From Thioalkalivibrio halophilus (GTDB taxonomy: Bacteria; Pseudomonadota; Gammaproteobacteria; Ectothiorhodospirales; Ectothiorhodospiraceae): 37,965 nucleotides of DNA. Every line of letters begins with the position of its first letter. Positions within the stretch are counted from its first letter, which is position 1. This document shows positions 9,241 through 17,232 of the stretch, one piece after another. Position numbers and translations under genes: made by a program. The notes under the pieces were generated by a model that had not been told where the DNA came from, searched no databases, and saw only the letters and a list, made by a program, of their open reading frames with translations. Location: positions 1 through 37,965 of the forward strand of contig NZ_MUZR01000047.1 in the NCBI RefSeq assembly GCF_001995255.1. Reading direction: 5' to 3'.

Positions 9241-10035
9241 TCAACCGGCCGGCGTCAGGGTCTCCACCGAGACCTCCATGCGCGTGGGGATCGCCGGGGG
9301 GCCGAACAGATGATAAAGCGGGACATCGGCCGCGTCGCGCCCGTAGGCCAGGCGTACCCGCCTGTTGCCAGGCCGGGCCTGGGTCGGGTCGAAGGTGTGC
9401 CAGCGCCCGCCGACCCAGGCCTCGAACCACGCGTGCAGGTCCATCGGTTCCAGGTCGTGCACGTACCCTGCGGTGATCCGTGCGGGGATGCTCAGGCTGC
9501 GACAAAGGGCCATGCCCAGATGGGCGAGATCGCGACACACCCCACTGCCGCGCGCCAGGACCTCGCTGGCGGAGATCGGGGTCGGGTCGGTTTCCGTGCG
9601 GTATTCGATGTGGCTATGGATCCAGCGCGAGATCGCGGTGACCTGTTCGTGGCCCGGGCGGCAGCCACCCACGATTTCCCAGGCCTTCCGGCCCAGCCGG
9701 TCCGCTTCGCAGAAGCGACTGGGCAGGAGGTAGACCAGCACGTCGTCGGGCAGTTGTTCGACCGGGACGAACAGCGCGTCGGTGACGTGAACCGGCTCCG
9801 GGCGGATGCGCACATCGGCGCTGACATGGATCGAGAATGGTCCGGCCGGCGCCATCAGCCGCTGGCACAGGTTGCCGTGGCGGTCGGTGTATTCGGCGAC
9901 GTCGATGTCGGGGGTAACCCGATAGCGATCGGCGGCCACCCATTGATGGGCGTCGCTGCGCGGGCGCAGGAGCAGCAGCATCGGGCTGGCCGCCGTCAGA
10001 TGCATGTCCAGTTCGCTGGTGACCCTAAGCCACAT
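9241..10035 (-). CDS. Transglutaminase-like cysteine peptidase family protein
   Basis: This 264-residue protein has a bacterial transglutaminase-like N-terminal beta domain (residues 1-110) followed by the transglutaminase core. The catalytic triad is readable as Cys167 (SGVCRDLAHL), His201 (DLHAWFEAWV) and Asp216 (WHTFDPTQ). Proteins of this type are thought to act as peptidases or amide hydrolases and often lie near ATP-grasp or other amide-forming enzymes, which fits the ligase encoded 2 kb away, but it is on the opposite strand from that operon. No signal peptide is seen, so it is probably cytoplasmic. GAGGAG lies about 10 bases before the ATG. Confidence 0.88.
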   Translation of the reverse strand: MWLRVTSELDMHLTAASPMLLLLRPRSDAHQWVAADRYRVTPDIDVAEYTDRHGNLCQRLMAPAGPFSIHVSADVRIRPEPVHVTDALFVPVEQLPDDVLVYLLPSRFCEADRLGRKAWEIVGGCRPGHEQVTAISRWIHSHIEYRTETDPTPISASEVLARGSGVCRDLAHLGMALCRSLSIPARITAGYVHDLEPMDLHAWFEAWVGGRWHTFDPTQARPGNRRVRLAYGRDAADVPLYHLFGPPAIPTRMEVSVETLTPAG

Positions 10036-10188
10036 GTGGTTCCGGCTCCTCGCCCGTAATTGTGACGACTGTTCATCGCAGTGTAACGCGTGCCGGAGTG
10101 GTCCGGTGGAGGGCTTCGCAGGGTTGTGGCATTATCCGCGCCCGGAGTGTGACCTTCGGGGTGTCTTCAAGGGGGGAGGGGAGAGGTC

Positions 10189-11260
10189 ATGGGGGCGGTG
10201 CCGGCGGCAGCGGATACGGACGATCATGTTGCGGGTGCGGCGAGAACGCATCCGACCGCACCCGTCCGCAGGTTTCCGGCGGAGTGGGAACCGCGAGGCG
10301 GCACGCTGCTCGCATGGCCGTCCGCGGAGCAGGCCTGGCGCGGGCAATACGCCGGCGTGCTGGCGGCCTTTCGGGAGCTGGTCGCCGAGTTGCGCGAGGT
10401 GGAACCCGTATGCGTGCTGGTATCGCCCGAGGAACGCGAAGATGCGGGTGCGTTGCTGGGGGGCGAGGACGGGATCTCGCTGCGGCTGGAGCCGCTGCCG
10501 GTCAACGACATCTGGATGCGCGATGCCGGCCCCCTGTGGGTCCGCGAGGGTTCACGGACGTTGCTGGTCGACGGTGGCTTCAACGGCTGGGGCAACAAGC
10601 ACCCCTGCGAACTGGATGCGCTGGCCCCAGCGGCGCGAGCGCCTGCCGCTGACGCTGGAGGGGGGCGCGCTGGAATCCAGCGGGGCCGGGGATCTGCTGA
10701 CCACCGAATCGGTGCTGGGCGCGCCCGCGCGTGACAATCCCGACATGCCGGAGATGGAACGGGCCCTGCGCACGACCCTGGGCGTGCGGCGGGTGCACTG
10801 GCTGCCGCGTGGCCTGAGCGGGGATGATACTGACGGTCATATCGACAACCTGGCCCGTTTCGTGGCCCCGGATCGCATCGTGGCGATGCGTTCGGCAGAC
10901 GGGGCGCACCCGGACGCGGCGATGCTGGAGGACATGCATCGGCGTCTGAGCGCGCTGGATCTGGTGACCGGCCCGCCCGAGGTCGTGAGTCTGCCGGCCC
11001 CCGTGCTGCAGGGTCCCGATGATGAATGGCTGCCGGCGAGTTACGCCAATTTCTACATCGCTCCCGGGCGCGTGATCGTGCCGCAGTTCGGCGTACCGGA
11101 GGATGCGATCGCGCTGGGGGTGCTGGCCGACTGCCTGCCGGACCACCGGCCGGTGGGTCTGGATGCCCGCGCGCTGGTGCATCTCGGGGGCACCTTCCAT
11201 TGTATGGCCCAGCCGCTGGGCGTGTTTCCGGATGGGGCGCAAGATGCACACGGATCATAA
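10189..11260 (+). pseudogene. aguA: Agmatine deiminase, reading frame broken by a frameshift
   Basis: Two overlapping frames together make one agmatine deiminase (agmatine to N-carbamoylputrescine). The first starts at ATG 10189 (GGGGAGAGG upstream) and carries PAEWEPRGGTLLAWPS and NDIWMRDAGPLWV. The second continues from about 10625 to the stop at 11258-11260 with LTLEGGALES, the DDTDGHIDNLARF motif and the catalytic Cys in LGGTFHCMAQP. The frames join around 10615-10640, where a C4 run at 10625-10628 sits. Dropping one C restores a continuous protein, though the join also looks a few residues shorter than in relatives, so a small real deletion is possible. All catalytic motifs are kept, so a sequencing or assembly error, or a very recent mutation, is likely. 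It is the first gene of the polyamine operon. Confidence 0.85.
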
Positions 11261-12227
11261 AGTCTATCTGTTGCAGAAGATGATCGGGCCCCTGATGATC
11301 GGGGTGTGGGTCGGCGCCCTGTCCGCGGTCTTCTTTTATGAGGCCGACATCTTCTGGCCGGACACCGGTGTGGTGTTCGGGATGGCGCTGGTCATCTCCT
11401 TCTTTGGCCTGCTCTGGAACCGCGCCTCGCGCCTGCACCCGTTGTATCGGCGGGGCAATGCGGCGATCGGCGCGGTGCGTCTGGGGATCATCCTGGGTTT
11501 TGCATGGTGCCTGTGGGTGCTTGTGCATCACGCCGACCCGACCATCGAGGGGTTCTGGTTCGTGCTCTACGCCCTGATGGCGTTCGCCGCGATCAAGGTC
11601 TTCGGACAGGTGGCCGGGCAGCTGTTCGGCCCGCGCCTGCAGGTGGACGTGTTCGAGCGTGGCAATCTTGCCGCCGGGGTCTTCCTCGGTGCGTTCGTGC
11701 TGGCGACCGGGATGATCTTCGGCGGCGCGAGCTGGGGCGATCTGGAGGCCGGCGGGCTGGAGTACGGCTGGGTCTTCGAGGTGCTGCCGGGCTACGAGGA
11801 TGGCTGGTGGATCACCCCGTGGTTCTTCGGCATGGGCTGGCTGATCCTGGTCTTGACCCTGGGGCTGTGGATCCGACGGGAGAAGACCGACTTCTACCGC
11901 CGTGTGGTGCGCGATCGCAACATGGAGGACGCCAAGGCGGCCGCCTATTTCATGATCGCCTGTGCGATCACCCTGACCTACGCGGTACACGGCGACTATC
12001 GCGGATTCGCCGATGCCCTGATCGGATTCAGCGTGATCGCCCTGCCGGTGCTGGGCCACGAGGTGATGCGGCCGCCCGCGCCGGCCCATGCCGGCAATCA
12101 GGCCGGCGACGAAGGCGTGCCGGCGGTCCGCTCGCGCGATCGCGAGGGCGGGGTCTACATCCTGCTGGCGCTGGCCGGAGTCGTGCTGGCACCGCTGGTC
12201 TCGACCCTGCTGGGACTGCGCGGGTGA
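11244..12227 (+). CDS. DUF350-like integral membrane protein
   Basis: This 327-residue membrane protein has about eight hydrophobic segments. It contains repeats with the R-x-N-x-A-x-A/G signature followed by a Gly-rich span: RRGNAAIGAVRLGIILG (near 69), ERGNLAAGVFLGAFVLATGMIFGG (138-161) and a weaker one, DRNMEDAKAAAYFMIA (near 224). The second closely matches E. coli YjfL (DUF350), which is encoded near a glutathionylspermidine-synthase-like gene, exactly the neighbour seen here. The start at 11244 overlaps the end of the agmatine deiminase frame by 17 bp, and the stop overlaps the GTG of the ligase gene. The function of DUF350 is unknown; a membrane partner of the ATP-grasp ligase is the contextual guess. 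Confidence 0.7.
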   Translation: MHTDHKVYLLQKMIGPLMIGVWVGALSAVFFYEADIFWPDTGVVFGMALVISFFGLLWNRASRLHPLYRRGNAAIGAVRLGIILGFAWCLWVLVHHADPTIEGFWFVLYALMAFAAIKVFGQVAGQLFGPRLQVDVFERGNLAAGVFLGAFVLATGMIFGGASWGDLEAGGLEYGWVFEVLPGYEDGWWITPWFFGMGWLILVLTLGLWIRREKTDFYRRVVRDRNMEDAKAAAYFMIACAITLTYAVHGDYRGFADALIGFSVIALPVLGHEVMRPPAPAHAGNQAGDEGVPAVRSRDREGGVYILLALAGVVLAPLVSTLLGLRG

Positions 12228-13426
12228 GAACCGAACCCTGGCCGCTGGAGCCGCCGCAGGTGCGCCGCCTGCTGGAACGGCTGTCCCTGCAGCTGGGCAA
12301 GTGGGACATGCACCAGGCCGGCGACCCCACGGTGCTGCCGGATTTTCTGGTGCTGGGCGCCGAAGAGCACCGGGCGCTGGTGCGGCGTGCGCAGACCGCC
12401 CGGGCGGCACAGTGCGAGATGGAGGAGGCGGTGCGCACTCAGCCGGCCTGTCTCGAGGCGGTGGGGGTGCCGGCCGAACTGTGCGAGGTCGTGGCCACGG
12501 CGCCCGCCCCCGGACCGCGGCTGACGCGCTGTGACTTCCACTGGAGCACCGACGAATGCTGGCGGATCAGCGAGTTCAATCAGGACGTGCCCGGCGGGCT
12601 GGCCGAGACCGCGGAGCTGGACGCCACCGTCGCCGCGGCGACGGGCGTGCGCGGGATGCAGCCGGCCGGGGACCTGGCCGCGGCGATCACCGCCGCGCTG
12701 GCGCCGTGGCCGCGCATCGGCCTGGTCCACGCGACCGCATGGTCGGTGGATCTGCAGCAGGTCGCCGCGGTGGCGCGATGGCTGGAAGCGGCCGGGCATG
12801 CGACGGTCATCGGCTCGCCGGCCAATCTGCAGTGGCGTGATGGCCGTCCGCACCTGTTCGATCGGCCGGTGGATGCGCTGTTCCGGCATTACCCCGCGGA
12901 ATGGATTCCCGGGCTGCCCGACCCGCAGGCGTGGCTGCGGGTTGCGCAGGAGGTGCCCTGCATGAACCCGCTGACCGCCGTGGTGGCGGAGAGCAAGCGC
13001 TTTCACGCGGCTCCGGCCGAACATGCGCTGGGCCTGTCCGAGGCCACGCAGGCCACGCTGGCGCGTGACTTCACCCGTTCGTGCTATCCCCGGGCGGAGG
13101 GGCGTGACGCCTGGCTGGCCGCGCGCGAGGAATGGGTGCTGAAACGCACCTACGGACGCATGGGCGAGGGCATCCGGATTGGCGCCGCGCTGTCGGCGCA
13201 GGCCTGGGACGAGGCCCTGGATACCGCGCTGCAGGACCCGCAGGGCTTCGTCCTGCAGGAATTCTTCGAACCCGCACCACTGTGGTTTTCCCATGGCATG
13301 GGCTACCCCGTGGTGGGGGTCTTTCTCGTCGACGGCGAGTTCGCCGGGTATCACACCCGGGTCAGCCGTCATCCCGTGATCCAGCATGATGCGAGCTATG
13401 TCCCGACGATGGTTACAACTGCTTGA
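12224..13426 (+). CDS. Glutathionylspermidine synthase-like ATP-grasp ligase (YgiC/YjfC family)
   Basis: This 400-residue ATP-grasp enzyme resembles the synthetase half of glutathionylspermidine synthase; the amidase half is absent. Metal- and substrate-site residues are visible as R102-x-D104 and E117-F-N119 in the order R-x-D ... E-x-N-x-D. ATP-grasp Lys and Glu residues lie in EEWVLKRTYGRMGEGI and FVLQEFFEP. Such enzymes join a carboxylate (glutathione or a peptide C-terminus) to an amine such as spermidine. The start is a GTG overlapping the previous stop (GTGA). No glutathione-specific feature can be read, so the carboxylate partner is open; the next gene's GG-ended product is a candidate. 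Confidence 0.85.
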   Translation: MRTEPWPLEPPQVRRLLERLSLQLGKWDMHQAGDPTVLPDFLVLGAEEHRALVRRAQTARAAQCEMEEAVRTQPACLEAVGVPAELCEVVATAPAPGPRLTRCDFHWSTDECWRISEFNQDVPGGLAETAELDATVAAATGVRGMQPAGDLAAAITAALAPWPRIGLVHATAWSVDLQQVAAVARWLEAAGHATVIGSPANLQWRDGRPHLFDRPVDALFRHYPAEWIPGLPDPQAWLRVAQEVPCMNPLTAVVAESKRFHAAPAEHALGLSEATQATLARDFTRSCYPRAEGRDAWLAAREEWVLKRTYGRMGEGIRIGAALSAQAWDEALDTALQDPQGFVLQEFFEPAPLWFSHGMGYPVVGVFLVDGEFAGYHTRVSRHPVIQHDASYVPTMVTTA

Positions 13427-14390
13427 GCGCCTCGGGTCCCCGCTGGGGACCGGCACCGAAGACCCCGATGCCGCACCGCCGGTGGAGGGTCAGACGGTCT
13501 CCGAAGACTGGCGTGACTACATGCACCATGAACGGCTGTACCGCCTGTACGGGCCGCACCCGGAAGGGGCGTGGCGGCCGTATCACTGCCCGACGCTGTT
13601 CGCCGGGATCGATCGCCTCAAGCTGCAGCCACACGAGCAGCGGCTGCACGAGCGGATTGCCGCCGAGCGCCCGCCGGGTACCTGGGACTGGTTGCGCCCG
13701 GATACCCTGACGGTGGTGGATCTGCCGGGCGGTCTGAGCGTGCAGATGGCGGCGACGCTGTTTGCCGAAGGGACCTGTCAGCTGATCGCGACCTTCGATC
13801 ACTGGCCGCGGGCCAACTCCGAGCCCGCGGGCATGATACGCCGGCTGGACGCGGAACCCACGGCCGCGCCCCCGCACGCGGGGGATCCCCGCATCATGGT
13901 CGACTCGCGTGAAGTCGTGAACGCGATGGTGACCATGGCCCCGCGTGTGGCGGCGCGCTGGGCGCGCGGCGTGCCCGCGGACGCGCCGCCGGTGTGGGTC
14001 TGCGATGCCCGCCGTCTGACGTCCGCGACGCCGGGCCCCGGCGATTACGACAACCGCTATTTCATCGATGACTCCATCCTCCCCGGGCCGGAGAGCCTGC
14101 GCTCCGCCGGTATCGCGCGGGTCGTGCACGTGGCCGCGGACGCCGATGCCACGCCCGAGGACGATCTGGCCAACTGGCTGCACGAGCTCTACACCGCCGG
14201 CTTCGACACCGCCCGCATGACCCTGGGCGACCCCGAGACCTGGGTGATCCCGATGCCGATCATCCCGGCGCCGGGCGCGCCCATCGCCGGCCGGGTGAGC
14301 AACCGCTCCGATCGCGGGGGGTTCGGTCAGACCATCTCCGAGCGGGGCAGCTCGGGCGGCGTCTACTCGGGCGCCGGGGCCGGGGGCTGA
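13386..14390 (+). CDS. Unknown protein with YgiB/DUF1190-like Gly-rich C-terminal tail ending in Gly-Gly
   Basis: I do not recognise the body of this 334-residue protein. It is soluble-looking, with a mixed alpha/beta pattern (LTVVDLPGGLSVQMAATLF, PPVWVCDARR, IARVVHVAADADATPEDDLANWLHELYTAGF), and has no signal peptide. The last 30 residues are different: low complexity, rich in Gly and Ser, with SDRGGFGQTISERG and a final AGAGG. E. coli YgiB (DUF1190) ends with a closely similar RGGFGESVAKQ stretch and a final GG, and is encoded beside the ATP-grasp ligase YgiC. This gene overlaps the ligase gene by 41 bp and is followed 4 bp later by the deoxyhypusine-synthase-like gene. It may therefore be the ligase's protein substrate. 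The start is one of several ATGs (13386, 13389, 13398). Confidence 0.7.
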   Translation: MMRAMSRRWLQLLERLGSPLGTGTEDPDAAPPVEGQTVSEDWRDYMHHERLYRLYGPHPEGAWRPYHCPTLFAGIDRLKLQPHEQRLHERIAAERPPGTWDWLRPDTLTVVDLPGGLSVQMAATLFAEGTCQLIATFDHWPRANSEPAGMIRRLDAEPTAAPPHAGDPRIMVDSREVVNAMVTMAPRVAARWARGVPADAPPVWVCDARRLTSATPGPGDYDNRYFIDDSILPGPESLRSAGIARVVHVAADADATPEDDLANWLHELYTAGFDTARMTLGDPETWVIPMPIIPAPGAPIAGRVSNRSDRGGFGQTISERGSSGGVYSGAGAGG

Positions 14391-14394
14391 GCGG

Positions 14395-15360
14395 ATGCAG
14401 GTCGCAGAGTTCATCGAGCGCCATTACGGGCATTTCAACGCCCGCGAGCTGCGCGCGGCCGCGCGCGCCTGGCGCGACCACGCCGACGCCGGCGGGCGCA
14501 TGTTCCTGTCGATGTCGGGAGCGATGTCCAGCGCCGGGTTCGGTCGCATCCTCTCGCGCGCGATCCGCGCCGGCCTGATCCACGGGATCGCCTGCACGGG
14601 CGCGAATCTCGAGGAGGACGCCTTTCGCCTGATCGGCGCCGACACCTACGAGACCCTGCCGGACTGGCGCACCCTCGGGCCGCAGCGCGAGGCCGAACTG
14701 TACGCCCGCGGGGTCAGCCGGGTGACCGACATCGGCATCCCGGAAACGGTGATGCAGACGGTGGAGTCGCTGCTGATCCGGCGCTGGGAGGCGGCGGCGC
14801 GATCCGGGCGCCAGGCTTCGCCCGCCGATTACCTGCAGGACGTGCTGCGCGACGCGTGGCTGCGCGAACGCTTCATCGAGCCCGAGGCCAGCTGGCTGCT
14901 GGCCGCCGATGAATGCGGCGTCCCGATCTGGACCCCCGGCTGGGAAGACTCCTCCACCGGCAATGCGTTTTCCGCCGCGGTCATGCGCGGTGACGTGGCC
15001 CGCCACGACTGCGTGGAGCCGGGTACGGCACAGATGAACCGCCTGGTGCGCTGGTATCTGGAGAACTGCGACCCGGCCCCCGGGATTGGTTATTTCCAGA
15101 TCGGCGGCGGCATCCCGGGCGACTTCGCGATCTGCGTGGTGCCGCTGATTACCCGCGAACTGGGTCTGGAGGATACCCCGACCTGGGGCTATTTCTGTCA
15201 GGTCACCGATGCTGACAGCACCTATGGCGGCTATTCCGGGGCACCACCGGACGAGAAGATCACCTGGGGCAAGCTGCGCCCCGGGACCCCGCGCTTCGAT
15301 ATCCATTCCGACGCGACCATCGTCGCGCCGCTGATCCTGGCCTACATGCTGGAGGACTGA
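14395..15360 (+). CDS. Deoxyhypusine synthase-like enzyme (NAD-dependent aminobutyl transferase family)
   Basis: This 321-residue protein has the deoxyhypusine synthase fold. The C-terminal motif GAPPDEKITWGKLRPGTPRF places Lys293 at the position of the catalytic lysine of eukaryotic DHS (Lys329 in human), followed by the conserved SDATIVAPLIL. NAD-site segments such as MFLSMSGAMSSAGFGRIL, GIACTGANLEED and FQIGGGIPGDFAICV are also present. Eukaryotic DHS moves the aminobutyl group of spermidine to eIF5A; bacteria lack eIF5A, and studied bacterial relatives make polyamines such as homospermidine. Its place in an operon with agmatine deiminase and a polyamine ligase supports a polyamine role. 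It starts 4 bp after the previous stop. Confidence 0.87.
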   Translation: MQVAEFIERHYGHFNARELRAAARAWRDHADAGGRMFLSMSGAMSSAGFGRILSRAIRAGLIHGIACTGANLEEDAFRLIGADTYETLPDWRTLGPQREAELYARGVSRVTDIGIPETVMQTVESLLIRRWEAAARSGRQASPADYLQDVLRDAWLRERFIEPEASWLLAADECGVPIWTPGWEDSSTGNAFSAAVMRGDVARHDCVEPGTAQMNRLVRWYLENCDPAPGIGYFQIGGGIPGDFAICVVPLITRELGLEDTPTWGYFCQVTDADSTYGGYSGAPPDEKITWGKLRPGTPRFDIHSDATIVAPLILAYMLED

Positions 15361-15362
15361 CC

Positions 15363-15944
15363 TTGCGACGCCTGCCGATCCCGCGCCCGGCCGCATGGCC
15401 GAGCCTGTTGCCCGTTGTGCTGCTGCTTCTCGTCAGCGGCTGTGCCACGCCTCCGTCGCCGGGCGAACGTCTGGTGGAGACGGTCAACGAACACCGCGAG
15501 GATCGGGGGCTGGAACCGGTGGCCTGGTCACCCGCGCTGGCGGAGGTCGCAAAGATCCATCTGGAGGATCTGGAGTCCGCGGATGCCGCGGAGGGCGAAC
15601 AGTGCAACCTGCACAGCTGGTCCGATGACGGGGACTGGACGGCCTGCTGCTATCGCCCTGGCGACGAGGCTTCGGCGGAGTGCATGCGGCGCAAGCCGCG
15701 TGAGATTACTGGCGAGGACTACCCTCATGCGGGTTACGAGATCGCGGCCTGGCGCAGTTCCGGCATGGACCGGGAGGAGGCGCTGCGGATCTGGCGCGAT
15801 AGCGACGCGCATCACGAGGTGATGGTCAATCGGGGCGTATGGTCCGAGGTCGAATGGGAGGCCATCGGCGCCGCGCTGTCGGAGGAATATGCCCTGGTGT
15901 GGTTCGGCGAGGAGCCCGAAGGTGACTCGGGCGGTGCCGAATAG
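15363..15944 (+). CDS. CAP/SCP-domain lipoprotein
   Basis: This 193-residue protein starts at TTG 15363, two bases after the previous stop. Residues 1-27 form a lipoprotein signal ending in the lipobox LVSGC (Cys27). The rest is a short CAP (cysteine-rich secretory protein) domain: LVETVNEHREDRGLEPVAWSPALAEVAKIHLEDL, then a Cys-rich section (QCNLHSW, ACCY, ECMRRKPRE) and the DSDAHHEVMVN segment. The His residues at CNLHSW and DSDAHH occupy the usual CAP-cavity positions. Bacterial CAP proteins are secreted or surface-anchored, with poorly known activity. It is the last gene of the polyamine operon and converges on the diguanylate cyclase gene. Confidence 0.82.
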   Translation: MRRLPIPRPAAWPSLLPVVLLLLVSGCATPPSPGERLVETVNEHREDRGLEPVAWSPALAEVAKIHLEDLESADAAEGEQCNLHSWSDDGDWTACCYRPGDEASAECMRRKPREITGEDYPHAGYEIAAWRSSGMDREEALRIWRDSDAHHEVMVNRGVWSEVEWEAIGAALSEEYALVWFGEEPEGDSGGAE

Positions 15945-15986
15945 CGAACGGGACGGCGTCCCGCATGCGCCGCTCGCGGGGTGTGT

Positions 15987-17102
15987 TCAGGTGCCGGGTA
16001 GCGGGTCGGGCGGGGGAACGACGCGGTTGCGGCCTGCGGCCTTGCCGGCGTAGAGCTGGCGGTCGGCGCGGGCGAGGAGGGAGTCGCGGTCGTCTTCCGG
16101 GGTGAATTCGGCCACGCCCAGGGTGGCGGTGATGCCGAGGCCCGCCACGGGCTCCTCGGCCAGGGCCCGCCGGCAGCGCTCGGCCAGCGCCGTGGCTTCC
16201 CGCAGGTCGATGCCGGGGGCGACCACCAGGAGTTCCTCGCCGCCCCAGCGGGCGGTCAGGTCGCTGTCGCGCACGCGCGCCTGCAGCCGGGCGGTGACCT
16301 CGCGCAGCACCCGATCGCCATGGGCATGGCCGTGGGTGTCGTTCACGTCCTTGAAATGGTCAAGATCGGCGATGATCACGCTCATTGGCTGCCCGTAGCG
16401 GCGCGCATAGGCAATCTCGCGTTCCAGCCCGGCCTCGGCGGCGCGGCGGTTGGCCAGGCCGGTGAGCGGATCAGTGGTCGCCCAGTCGTGCAGGATCTCG
16501 GCGCGCAGCAGGGCGCGCTGCAGCTGGTCGCGCATCCCGGCGACCGCGGCCAGCAGGGCCAGCAGCAGGCCGAGGAACACATGCACGCGCACCAGGTACA
16601 TCAGGGTCTCGGCCGCGGGCGGGGCGGCTGCCATGTATTCCCGCAGGGCCCCGGTGACCGTCAGCAGGATCGAGATCCCGAGGATGACGATCCCGGCGAT
16701 CATGCCGCGGCGCCGGTCGAGCATCACGAAGGCGCCGGCGACCAGCAGTCCCACGGCCCAGAAATGGCCGCCGACCAGCACCATCAGTTGCTGCTCGATC
16801 CCGGCGGCGAAGTGCATGTGCCAGGCCAGCCGCCCGAGGATCAGCGCGGAGGCGACCAGTACCATCAGCCCTTCGAGGTGTTCCAGCGTCAGCCATTGCC
16901 GCCACAGCACCACCAGCAGCCCGGCGAGGACAGCCGCGAACGGCGGATAGACCCGGGCCAGGAAGGGATCGTCGGGTCCGCGGAACCACCAGCTGAGCAG
17001 GGTGATCGCGATCCCGCCGACAAGTACCAGCGCATATACCAGGCGCTTGCGGGCCCGGAGTTCACGGATTTCGGTGCTGGGTTCGTCCGGTTGTTCGGTC
17101 AT
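15987..17102 (-). CDS. Membrane-bound diguanylate cyclase (GGDEF)
   Basis: This 371-residue protein makes cyclic di-GMP. About six membrane spans fill residues 20-195, followed by a GGDEF domain with DPLTGLANRRA, IIADLDHFKDVNDTHGHAHGD and the active-site variant WGGEEL at 286-291. The autoinhibitory I-site RDSD lies five residues before it, so product inhibition is expected. The frame extends to an ATG at 17189, but I chose 17102 (MTEQPDEP) because the AT-rich segment at 17171-17205 looks like the promoter shared with the divergent efflux genes. The signal sensed by the membrane part is unknown. Confidence 0.88.
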   Translation of the reverse strand: MTEQPDEPSTEIRELRARKRLVYALVLVGGIAITLLSWWFRGPDDPFLARVYPPFAAVLAGLLVVLWRQWLTLEHLEGLMVLVASALILGRLAWHMHFAAGIEQQLMVLVGGHFWAVGLLVAGAFVMLDRRRGMIAGIVILGISILLTVTGALREYMAAAPPAAETLMYLVRVHVFLGLLLALLAAVAGMRDQLQRALLRAEILHDWATTDPLTGLANRRAAEAGLEREIAYARRYGQPMSVIIADLDHFKDVNDTHGHAHGDRVLREVTARLQARVRDSDLTARWGGEELLVVAPGIDLREATALAERCRRALAEEPVAGLGITATLGVAEFTPEDDRDSLLARADRQLYAGKAAGRNRVVPPPDPLPGT

Positions 17103-17232
17103 CAGGGGGCTGTCGCGTGCGGGCGCGGGGCCCGTTTCCGGGGTGCCGGCCGACAGGTGGTCGCCGCCCCGTTTATAGTGATAAGGCATAGTGACATTTT
17201 AAACGCGGGCGGGCCATGGCGAGAGGCGACCC
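17103..17232. promoter_or_regulatory. Divergent promoter region, diguanylate cyclase / RND efflux
   Basis: A short AT-rich island at 17171-17205 stands out from GC-rich surroundings. TATAGT (plus strand, 17174-17179) could be a -10 for the efflux operon, and the minus strand reads TATAAA over the same bases. -35 elements are not clear on either strand. GAGAGG at 17220-17225 is the ribosome site of the efflux adaptor gene. Confidence 0.35.

Noticed and set aside
12224-13426. Full bifunctional glutathionylspermidine synthetase/amidase
   Set aside because: The amidase domain with its catalytic Cys is absent; only the ATP-grasp part is present.
14395-15360. Hypusine formation on a translation factor
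   Set aside because: Bacteria have no eIF5A and no hydroxylase gene is present; a polyamine role fits the operon better.
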